From assembly GCA_008501635.1 (NCBI GenBank), contig QQUJ01000018.1, forward strand, positions 21,001 through 85,000: a stretch of DNA of 64,000 bases, written 5' to 3'. The stretch is from Pseudomonadota bacterium (GTDB taxonomy: Bacteria > Pseudomonadota > Gammaproteobacteria > QQUJ01). The translations under genes were made by a program, and so were the position numbers. This document shows, one piece after another, positions 58,258-64,000 of the stretch; within the stretch, counting starts at the first letter, position 1; every line of letters begins with the position of its first letter. The notes under the pieces were generated by a model. That model made no database searches and was not told the origin of the DNA. It saw nothing but the letters and a program-made list of their open reading frames with translations.

Positions 58258-58683
58258 TTAGGCGCGGCAATTCGCAGGAACATGGTTGTTTGAACCAACT
58301 GTTCTCGCACAAAGCCATGTGATCGCGGCACCAGCTGCGCCAGGAGCTGTCGGCGTCAGGGTTAGCGTTACAGAACCGGCCGCGGCAGTTGTGGCGACGG
58401 TAATGACGCCTGTGGCCGCGGTGCAACCCATAGTGGCAACATTGCCTATTGCGGCGGCGATAGCAGTAACACCAAGGCACGCATCCGCAGGCATTACACC
58501 GCCATTGCTGGAGATGTTTTCGCTAACAGTGGTTTTGGCTGCGGAAGCCACTGAGAGCGCCTCAGTAACACGTGCGCGAATCGTGTAGTCCTGGTAAGCA
58601 GGCAGCGCGATAGCGGCCAGGATGCCGATGATCGCAACCACGATCATAAGTTCGATAAGCGTAAAACCCTGCTGTTTCTTCAT
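58258..58683 (-). CDS. pilA: Type IVa major pilin PilA
   Basis: A 141-residue prepilin. The class III leader MKKQQG is followed by the mature N-terminus [17 protein letters not shown] with Glu5, the PilD site. The globular part is Ala/Thr/Gly-rich and ends with a Cys pair ([17 protein letters not shown]) that would close the usual D-region disulfide loop; a second pair (DACLG, TMGC) lies earlier. ATG 58683 is chosen because AAGGAG sits 6 bases upstream; the ATG 2 codons earlier overlaps that site. It is transcribed from a candidate sigma-54 promoter. Confidence 0.94.
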   Translation of the reverse strand: MKKQQGFTLIELMIVVAIIGILAAIALPAYQDYTIRARVTEALSVASAAKTTVSENISSNGGVMPADACLGVTAIAAAIGNVATMGCTAATGVITVATTAAAGSVTLTLTPTAPGAAGAAITWLCARTVGSNNHVPANCRA

Positions 58684-58863
58684 TTCCATCTCCTTGATGA
58701 GAAATACGACTGGTTTAAGAAAGTAGGTGCGGTCGGTGCGAACACCGGGTACCACTCCGTCTCCCTCCGCGGCACACCCCGATTGTCGTTGATGCGTCGG
58801 GGAGGGTGGCTGGAGCGGGAAGGTATGACCCAACACCGCTCCGCAGCCTCGGACTCATTGAGA

Positions 58864-58879
58864 GCAGTATTCGTGCCAA
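58864..58879 (-). promoter_or_regulatory. Candidate sigma-54 promoter of pilA
   Basis: On the minus strand TTGGCACGAATACTGC (58879 to 58864) has the required GG and GC 10 bases apart (GG-N10-GC, consensus TGGCACG-N4-TTGC). pilA is sigma-54 and PilR dependent in Pseudomonas. The leader would be about 170 bases, longer than usual, which is the main doubt. Confidence 0.65.
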
Positions 58880-59042
58880 ATGGGCCAACGGTTTCCGCAC
58901 AGACTGTATTCTGTAGCGTAACTCTTTGTATATTAGGCGAAAGAAGCCTTCTGCTATCGTAGGGTGTGCGCATCTCACGACAGGTGTGGAAACAGCTCTA
59001 ACGGTGATAGGCTGAGAATCGCACACTTGTCTGTGTCTGAAA

Positions 59043-59059
59043 GTGACGTAGAACGTCAC
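59043..59059. promoter_or_regulatory. Palindrome upstream of argC, possible operator
   Basis: GTGACGT-AGA-ACGTCAC is a perfect 7-bp inverted repeat with a 3-base centre, about 80 bases before argC. Its size fits a dimeric regulator site. It does not look like the ARG box of ArgR (which is AT-rich), so the binder is unknown. Confidence 0.35.
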
Positions 59060-59137
59060 CTCATAGTTCCGCTTTGCCTGACGGATTGGTTTCCGTACCA
59101 TTAGCCAATCTCCAGAACCACGATCGGTAATCGACCC

Positions 59138-60166
59138 ATGAAAGTTGGAATTGTCGGTGGCACCGGGTATACCGGTGTCGAATTGCTGCGCCTGTTGGCC
59201 ACCCACCCGGAGGCGGAGCTGGTGTCGATCACTTCGCGCTCGGAAGCCGGTGTCGCCGTTTCTGATGTGTTCTCGAATCTGCGTGGGCGTGTAGACCTTG
59301 TCTTTGTTGAGCCTGAAGTCGGTGAGTTGCGTCGCTGCGACGTGGTTTTTTTCGCAACGCCGAATGGAACAGCGATGAGATCGGTACCCGATTTGTTAGA
59401 TGCTGGGGTAAAGGTCATTGATCTGGCGGCCGATTTTCGCTTGAGCGATCCAGCTGTCTGGCATCGCTGGTACGGCATGGAGCATGCCTGCCCGGATATC
59501 CTTGCCGAGGCGGTCTACGGCTTACCCGAAATCAATAGGGACATCATTCGCGATGCTCGCCTGGTGGCCAATCCGGGATGCTATCCGACGGCTGTGCAGC
59601 TCGGATTTCTACCGCTTGTGAGGGCTGGCCTGATCGATACGGACCATTTGATCGCAGATGCCAAGTCGGGTACCAGCGGGGCAGGGCGTACCGCCAAAGT
59701 CAGCACCCTGCTCAGTGAGGCAGGGGAGAGCTTCTCGGCCTATGGGGTAGCGGGACACCGGCACCTGCCGGAGATACGCCAGGGTCTGGAGCGAATGACG
59801 GGTCGTGAGGTGGGGCTGACGTTCGTGCCGCATCTCGTACCCATGAGTCGCGGAATTCATGCCACGCTGTATGGACGGCTGATAGAAGAACCGGATGATC
59901 TGCAACGGTTGTTCGAAGCGAGCTTTGCCGAGGAGCCCTTTGTCGACGTGATGCCAGCAGGGGCGCACCCGGAAACGCGCAGCACCCGGGGTGCCAACAT
60001 TTGCCGAATGGCTGTCCATCGCCCCCAGGGGGGTGATACGGTGGTGGTATTGTCGGTGATTGATAACCTGGTCAAGGGCGCAGCGGGGCAAGCAGTGCAG
60101 AATATGAATCTGATGTTTGGGCTGGACGAAACGACCGGTCTCGACAGCATAGCGCTGTTGCCCTGA
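59138..60166 (+). CDS. argC: N-acetyl-gamma-glutamyl-phosphate reductase ArgC
   Basis: A 342-residue NADPH enzyme for the third step of arginine synthesis. The NADP loop [14 protein letters not shown] (7-20) and the active-site cysteine in [19 protein letters not shown] mark the family; [12 protein letters not shown] and [18 protein letters not shown] follow. It works in sequence with ArgJ, encoded upstream. It begins the conserved argC - DUF6776 - bactofilin - erpA run. Confidence 0.97.
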   Translation: MKVGIVGGTGYTGVELLRLLATHPEAELVSITSRSEAGVAVSDVFSNLRGRVDLVFVEPEVGELRRCDVVFFATPNGTAMRSVPDLLDAGVKVIDLAADFRLSDPAVWHRWYGMEHACPDILAEAVYGLPEINRDIIRDARLVANPGCYPTAVQLGFLPLVRAGLIDTDHLIADAKSGTSGAGRTAKVSTLLSEAGESFSAYGVAGHRHLPEIRQGLERMTGREVGLTFVPHLVPMSRGIHATLYGRLIEEPDDLQRLFEASFAEEPFVDVMPAGAHPETRSTRGANICRMAVHRPQGGDTVVVLSVIDNLVKGAAGQAVQNMNLMFGLDETTGLDSIALLP

Positions 60167-60177
60167 ACTCTTAAACC

Positions 60178-60903
60178 ATGGCCACTAAAACCACTACCTT
60201 CGTAGTTCGGCAGCATCGTCCCTGGAAGGCGTTGTTTGCCGGTGTTTTCTTGATTGCAGCCTTCGTCGGCTCCTCCTACTGGCTCTTCCAGCATGCACAA
60301 GAGCGTGCTGGTTTCGATCGGCAGAAGGCCGCGCTGCAGCGCGACAAACTGGAAGATCGAATCGATCTGCTCGACGCAGAGAACGAGAAACTTCGCGCGC
60401 GGATCGCGGTTCTGGAGCGAGCAGGGCAAATCGACCGCGAATCTCACATCAAAGTACGAGATCAGGTCAAGGAGCTGCAGGATGAGAACCTGGAGCTGAA
60501 GCAGGAGCTGGCTTTTTACCGGGGAATCGTCTCCCCGGATGACCGCAAGGCCGGATTGAAAATACAGTCGTTTCAGCTCAGTCGTGGCCAGGCGCTCGGA
60601 GAGTTCCGGTATAAGTTGATCCTGACCCAGGTATTGAAGAATGACAAAGTGGCCCAGGGAAATGTGGCGCTTGCAATCGGTGGGATGCTCAATGGGCGTC
60701 CCGAGCAGTTGCCACTCTCCAGGCTAGCGCAGGACGGTGATGGAAAATTGCATTTCAAGTTCAAGTTTTTTCAGAACTTTGAGGGTGATATCCAGTTGCC
60801 GGAAGGGTTTCGCCCGGAATCGGTGCACCTTGTGGTGACCCCGTCCGGCAAGGGGCTGGATAAAGTGGAGCAGCGGCTCGATTGGCAGATCGCCGAATCT
60901 TGA
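60178..60903 (+). CDS. DUF6776-like membrane-anchored coiled-coil protein
   Basis: A 241-residue protein with a short basic N-terminus, one membrane helix (about 18-38), a long coiled coil (about 45-120, RDKLEDRIDLLDAENEKLRARI and KELQDENLELKQELAF) and a C-terminal beta-rich domain (about 125-238). Topology suggests the coiled coil and domain face the periplasm. Position between argC and a bactofilin is conserved in Pseudomonas and relatives. Function is unknown; a scaffold role in envelope organisation would fit but is inference. Confidence 0.8.
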   Translation: MATKTTTFVVRQHRPWKALFAGVFLIAAFVGSSYWLFQHAQERAGFDRQKAALQRDKLEDRIDLLDAENEKLRARIAVLERAGQIDRESHIKVRDQVKELQDENLELKQELAFYRGIVSPDDRKAGLKIQSFQLSRGQALGEFRYKLILTQVLKNDKVAQGNVALAIGGMLNGRPEQLPLSRLAQDGDGKLHFKFKFFQNFEGDIQLPEGFRPESVHLVVTPSGKGLDKVEQRLDWQIAES

Positions 60904-61006
60904 GGGGTGAATCAGGATCAGATTCGCAGTTTGGATTCAGGTAGTTAGGTATTCTTCACCGCTCGAAATTTCATTGCCCGCGGAAAATCCGTAGGAGGGA
61001 TAAGGT

Positions 61007-61459
61007 ATGTGGGGTAGCGGAAAAAAGAAGAACCGTCCGGCGCGCGTGAACACGTTGATCGGTCAGCAGACTGAAATTCGCGGTGACGTTCACTTTACGG
61101 GCGGGTTGCATGTCGACGGCAGAATACGTGGCAACGTCGTCGCCGAGGAGGACGAGGCTGCTATGCTGACGGTGAGCGAGCAGGGTGAGATCGAGGGCGA
61201 AGTCAGGGTGCCCACCATGACTCTGAACGGTACCGTCAAGGGCGACGTATACGCGACCGAGCGCATAGAACTGGCACCCCAGGCCCGTGTTCACGGCAAC
61301 GTCTATTACAATTTGATCGAGATGGCGATGGGAGCGGAGGTTAACGGTAACCTGGTCCACTCGCAGCCGGGGGCCGATAAACCGCGCCTTGTCCATCAAA
61401 AGGATGTGCCACCGGGGAAAGAGCGGGAACCTGAGGGGGTGTCTCCAGGCAGCCTGTGA
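61007..61459 (+). CDS. Bactofilin-family polymer-forming protein
   Basis: A 150-residue protein with the bactofilin (DUF583) right-handed beta-helix, seen as repeats such as IRGDVHFTGGLHVDGRIRGNVVA, EGEVRVPTMTLNGTVKGDVYA and ARVHGNVYYN. The short N-terminal GSGKKKNRPARVNTLIGQQTEI and proline-rich tail are the usual disordered caps. Bactofilins form nucleotide-free filaments that organise cell-wall enzymes; the M23 peptidases found in the window are possible clients, by family knowledge. Confidence 0.92.
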   Translation: MWGSGKKKNRPARVNTLIGQQTEIRGDVHFTGGLHVDGRIRGNVVAEEDEAAMLTVSEQGEIEGEVRVPTMTLNGTVKGDVYATERIELAPQARVHGNVYYNLIEMAMGAEVNGNLVHSQPGADKPRLVHQKDVPPGKEREPEGVSPGSL

Positions 61460-61467
61460 AACCTTAG

Positions 61468-61496
61468 TTGACGATGTTGGTCAGAGATTTCATACT
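61468..61496 (+). promoter_or_regulatory. Candidate promoter of erpA
   Basis: TTGACG (61468-61473), 17 bases and CATACT (61491-61496), in the 93-bp gap between the bactofilin and erpA genes. The -10 match is only partial. Confidence 0.35.
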
Positions 61497-61552
61497 GTTC
61501 TTCTGATTCTTCCCCCCGTTGGGACAAGTCTGGTTAATGGGAGAGTACGGCG

Positions 61553-61894
61553 ATGAGTGATATGCCCAGTCCACTGTTGTTCACCGATGCGGCAGCCACC
61601 AAGGTCAAGCAGCTGATCGATGAAGAGGGTAACGACGAGTTGATGCTGCGTGTCTTTGTGAGCGGCGGCGGCTGCTCGGGATTCCAGTATGGATTCACCT
61701 TTGACGAGGCCGTCAACGAAGGGGATACCCAGGTGCAGAAGCAGGGTGTGACCCTGTTGATCGATCCGATGAGCTACCAGTACCTGGTTGGCGCGGAGAT
61801 CGATTACAAAGAGGATCTTCAGGGTTCACAGTTCGTGATCCGTAATCCGAATGCCTCGACCACCTGCGGCTGCGGCTCTTCGTTCTCGGTGTAG
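61553..61894 (+). CDS. erpA: Iron-sulfur cluster insertion protein ErpA
   Basis: A 113-residue A-type carrier that delivers [4Fe-4S] or [2Fe-2S] clusters to target enzymes. The three cluster cysteines are in [10 protein letters not shown] and TTCGCGS. E. coli ErpA is 114 residues. In this setting the bc1 Rieske protein is a possible client, though that is speculation. A hairpin terminator follows. Confidence 0.96.
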   Translation: MSDMPSPLLFTDAAATKVKQLIDEEGNDELMLRVFVSGGGCSGFQYGFTFDEAVNEGDTQVQKQGVTLLIDPMSYQYLVGAEIDYKEDLQGSQFVIRNPNASTTCGCGSSFSV

Positions 61895-61918
61895 TTTCAC
61901 CCGCTACCGTGTCGCGTC

Positions 61919-61944
61919 AGAAAGGGGCCGTCAGGCCCCTTTCT
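61919..61944. terminator. Terminator between erpA and anmK
   Basis: An 11-bp stem (AGAAAGGGGCC with GGCCCCTTTCT), loop GTCA, lying between the convergent erpA and anmK genes, where it probably serves both. T-rich flanks exist on both strands. Confidence 0.75.
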
Positions 61945-63068
61945 TATTGCTGTTCCACCGGCCTGCCGGGATAGATGGCCCCGAGTATCGCCGAGTGGCG
62001 CGCACCGGTCACATCAGGCACGTTGCCGGCGAGACCGGCCAGGGTTCGGTGCGCGAGCCATGCGAATGCCGCAGCCTCCACCCAGTCAGGACCGATACCG
62101 TGGGCTGAGGTGCTCTCAATTGTCACGTTGGGGAGTGCGGCTCGAAGATCGGCCATCAGCTTGCGGTTGTGAATCCCGCCTCCGCACACCAGAAGTCGGC
62201 TACACGTTGGCATCCAGCGGTTCAGAGCCCCTGCGACACTTCTCGCAGTAAGGGCGCTCAAGGTGGACTGCACATCCTGACTGGCAACCTTGTTGATGTG
62301 GCTCAAACAATCTTCCAGCCACTGGGCATTGAAATACTCGCGGCCGGTCGTCTTCGGGGGCGGCAGTGAGAAGTAGGAGTCGCCCAGTAAAGTGTCGAGC
62401 AAGGGTTGATGGATGCTCCCCGTGGCCGCCCAGGTACCGTCGGTGTCGTAGGGAGCGCCCCGGTGGCGCCGGTGCCAATGATCGAGCAGCAGATTCCCCG
62501 GCCCGGTATCGAACCCGGTTGCCGCCACAGAGTGATCAGCGGGAAGCAATGTGAGATTGGCAATCCCGCCGATGTTCAGCACACCGCGCATTTCTTCGGG
62601 GCTGCGAAATACGGCCTGGTGCAGGGCGGGCGCAAGGGGTGCACCTTGCCCTCCAGCAGCCATGTCCCGGCGTCGGAAGTCAGCGACGGTGGTGATCCCG
62701 GTGAGTTCAGCAATCCGATTGGGGTCCCCTATTTGCCATGTGAATGGGAAGTCCAACTCGGGTCGATGGCGAATGGTCTGTCCGTGGCTGCCAATGGCCC
62801 GGATCTTCTCAGGTCTAACCCCTGCTTCTTCGAGCAGTGATACCGCAGCCAAACCCAGGCATTCACCCAGACGCGCATCGATGCTGCCAATTACCTCAAG
62901 TGCGCTCGAGGGGGAGGCCGTCAACTCCAATAGCGACGCGTGGAGTTCGGGAGGGAAGGGGTAACTCAGAGAATGGTGAACGGTTGCGCTGTTGTTCTCG
63001 CACTCCACCAGTGCGGCATCAATTCCGTCAAGGCTCGTCCCTGAAAGGAGACCGATATAGAGAGGCAT
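61944..63068 (-). CDS. anmK: Anhydro-N-acetylmuramic acid kinase
   Basis: A 374-residue sugar kinase that turns anhydroMurNAc from wall turnover into MurNAc-6-phosphate. The N-terminal GLLSGTSLDGIDAALVE, SHGQTIRHRP and GIANLTLLP blocks and the FDTGPGNLLLD and CGGGIHNRKL motifs define it. It shows that the cell recycles its peptidoglycan. It lies 34 bases downstream of the M23 peptidase on the same strand, and this pairing recurs in Pseudomonas. Confidence 0.96.
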   Translation of the reverse strand: MPLYIGLLSGTSLDGIDAALVECENNSATVHHSLSYPFPPELHASLLELTASPSSALEVIGSIDARLGECLGLAAVSLLEEAGVRPEKIRAIGSHGQTIRHRPELDFPFTWQIGDPNRIAELTGITTVADFRRRDMAAGGQGAPLAPALHQAVFRSPEEMRGVLNIGGIANLTLLPADHSVAATGFDTGPGNLLLDHWHRRHRGAPYDTDGTWAATGSIHQPLLDTLLGDSYFSLPPPKTTGREYFNAQWLEDCLSHINKVASQDVQSTLSALTARSVAGALNRWMPTCSRLLVCGGGIHNRKLMADLRAALPNVTIESTSAHGIGPDWVEAAAFAWLAHRTLAGLAGNVPDVTGARHSAILGAIYPGRPVEQQ

Positions 63069-63102
63069 GGCGTGATGAGGGCGAGAATACCACCAGAGGT
63101 GA

Positions 63103-64000
63103 TTAAGGTTTGAAGCTGACTTCCGCCACCGAGAAACGGCGTATCAGGTTGAGTTGCGCCATTAGCTGATCGACTTGCTGCTGGAAGGCCTCATGGTGCT
63201 CGCGTTCCAGGGGTTGCGCTTGGGGCAGTTTCACGGTTAGCGGATTACGGTGTACACCATTGACCTGGAACTCATAGTGCAGATGAGGTCCGGTAGCGAG
63301 GCCGGTCCGACCGACGTAGCCAATTACCTGGCCCTGTTGCAGCCGTTTACCTGAGCGAACGCCGCGCGCGATACGTGACATATGCGCATAGAGGGTAGAG
63401 TAGCTCTGACCGTGCTGGAGTATCACCGTCCTCCCGTATCCGCCCTTGACACCTGCGAACACGACTTTGCCGTCGCCGGCCGCCTTAATGGGTGTGCCAA
63501 CACTGGCCGCGTAGTCGACACCTCGATGAGGACGTTTCTTGCCCAGTACAGGATGCCAGCGCTCGCCCTGAAAACGTGAACTGATGCGACGGAAATCTAC
63601 GGGTGAGCGGAGGAAGGCTTTCCTCATACTGTGACCCTCGGGGGAATAGTAATCGCTCACACCGTCGGGCTTGGTAAATAGTACCGCCTGAACCTGATGA
63701 CCCTGGTTGATGAATTCGGCGGCGACAATCCGTCCATCGTCTACCTTCTCACCATCCAGGAACAACTCCTCGTAAACGAGTGAGAATTGGTCGCCACTGC
63801 GGATATCCAGGGCAAAATCGATATCCCAGCCGAATATCGCCGCCAACTCCATGGTTAAGCGATTCGAGAGTCCTGACTGTGTAGCTGCGGTAAACAGCGA
63901 GTCTTCGATCGTTCCGTGTGCCCGGGTGAGGCGTTTCTCATAAGTTTTCTCGACAAGTTCTGCGCTAAAGCCTTCCATGCCCCGTTCGATGCGCAGAATC
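63103..64000 (-). CDS. M23 family peptidoglycan endopeptidase (MepM/OapA-like), 5' end cut off
   Basis: The last 298 or so residues of a periplasmic metallopeptidase; the frame is open to the window edge, so the start lies beyond 64000. An OapA-like region (IERGMEGFSAELVEKTY to LVYEELFLDGEKV) leads into the LytM domain with HRGVDYAASVGTPI (HxxxD) and GPHLHYEFQVNG (HxH). With all zinc ligands present it is probably an active DD-endopeptidase that opens cross-links for wall growth. In relatives the next gene upstream is tyrS. Confidence 0.92.
   Translation of the reverse strand, partial: ILRIERGMEGFSAELVEKTYEKRLTRAHGTIEDSLFTAATQSGLSNRLTMELAAIFGWDIDFALDIRSGDQFSLVYEELFLDGEKVDDGRIVAAEFINQGHQVQAVLFTKPDGVSDYYSPEGHSMRKAFLRSPVDFRRISSRFQGERWHPVLGKKRPHRGVDYAASVGTPIKAAGDGKVVFAGVKGGYGRTVILQHGQSYSTLYAHMSRIARGVRSGKRLQQGQVIGYVGRTGLATGPHLHYEFQVNGVHRNPLTVKLPQAQPLEREHHEAFQQQVDQLMAQLNLIRRFSVAEVSFKP

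Larger units (their letters stand above)
58684..59137. other. 454-bp region between pilA and argC
   Basis: It holds the pilA ribosome site and sigma-54 promoter and, nearer argC, the palindrome at 59043-59059. Short open frames on the minus strand here have no ribosome site or recognisable product. I see no RNA gene. Confidence 0.6.

Overview
The window is a GC-rich stretch of gammaproteobacterial chromosome made almost entirely of conserved housekeeping genes. The gene order closely follows what I recall of the Pseudomonas core chromosome: algW/degS - nif3 - petABC - sspAB - dolP/yraN/lpoA - rsmI - rnpB - mraZ/dcw - lpxC - secA - argJ - mutT/thiE - yacG - zapD - coaE - pilDCB / pilA - argC - bactofilin - erpA - anmK - M23 peptidase. 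It differs in having murB between murC and ddl and in lacking diaA between yraN and dolP. A non-pseudomonad lineage, perhaps Chromatiales-like, is my inference; species cannot be told from this sequence.

Region 1 (1-5140): the 3' part of a peptide deformylase gene, an overlapping MFS transporter, a PlsC-type acyltransferase and clpB. clpB has a clear heat-shock (sigma-32) promoter and a terminator. Region 2 (5151-12090): an HDOD signalling protein with a degenerate EAL half, then genes for activated sugars (UDP-glucuronate epimerase, TviB/WbpO-type UDP-HexNAc dehydrogenase, GalE, ManC) around one unrecognised small gene. No glycosyltransferase, flippase or polymerase is present, so this looks like a precursor set or the edge of a polysaccharide locus. 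Region 3 (12120-23163): a DegS/AlgW-type periplasmic protease facing a Nif3-like gene, the cytochrome bc1 operon with its own promoter and terminator, sspAB, a macro-domain hydrolase, then dolP-yraN-lpoA divergent from rsmI and a two-helix membrane protein.

Region 4 (23209-43021): RNase P RNA, then the division and cell-wall (dcw) cluster mraZ-rsmH-ftsL-ftsI-murE-murF-mraY-murD-ftsW-murG-murC-murB-ddl-ftsQ-ftsA-ftsZ, nearly all tightly overlapping. A near-consensus promoter and three MraZ boxes precede mraZ. A 270-bp MITE-like element with 27-bp terminal inverted repeats separates ftsZ from lpxC. Region 5 (43039-51319): a DciA-like gene, an M23 endopeptidase, secA, argJ, a Nudix-ThiE fusion, and yacG, zapD and coaE on the minus strand.

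Region 6 (51340-58683): type IV pilus genes pilD, pilC and pilB, and pilA under a candidate sigma-54 promoter. pilB and pilA are separated by about 2.8 kb of two dead transposases, one IS4-like and one IS3-like. pilC is strikingly AT-rich compared with the rest. Region 7 (59138-64000): argC, a coiled-coil membrane protein, a bactofilin, erpA, anmK and a second, incomplete M23 peptidase.

I found no convincing new multi-gene system. The most interesting non-routine items are the MITE in the ftsZ-lpxC gap, the IS4-like relic whose four in-frame stops all fit C-to-T or G-to-A changes, the AT-rich pilC, the missing diaA, and several palindromes at promoters (manC, argC, mraZ).
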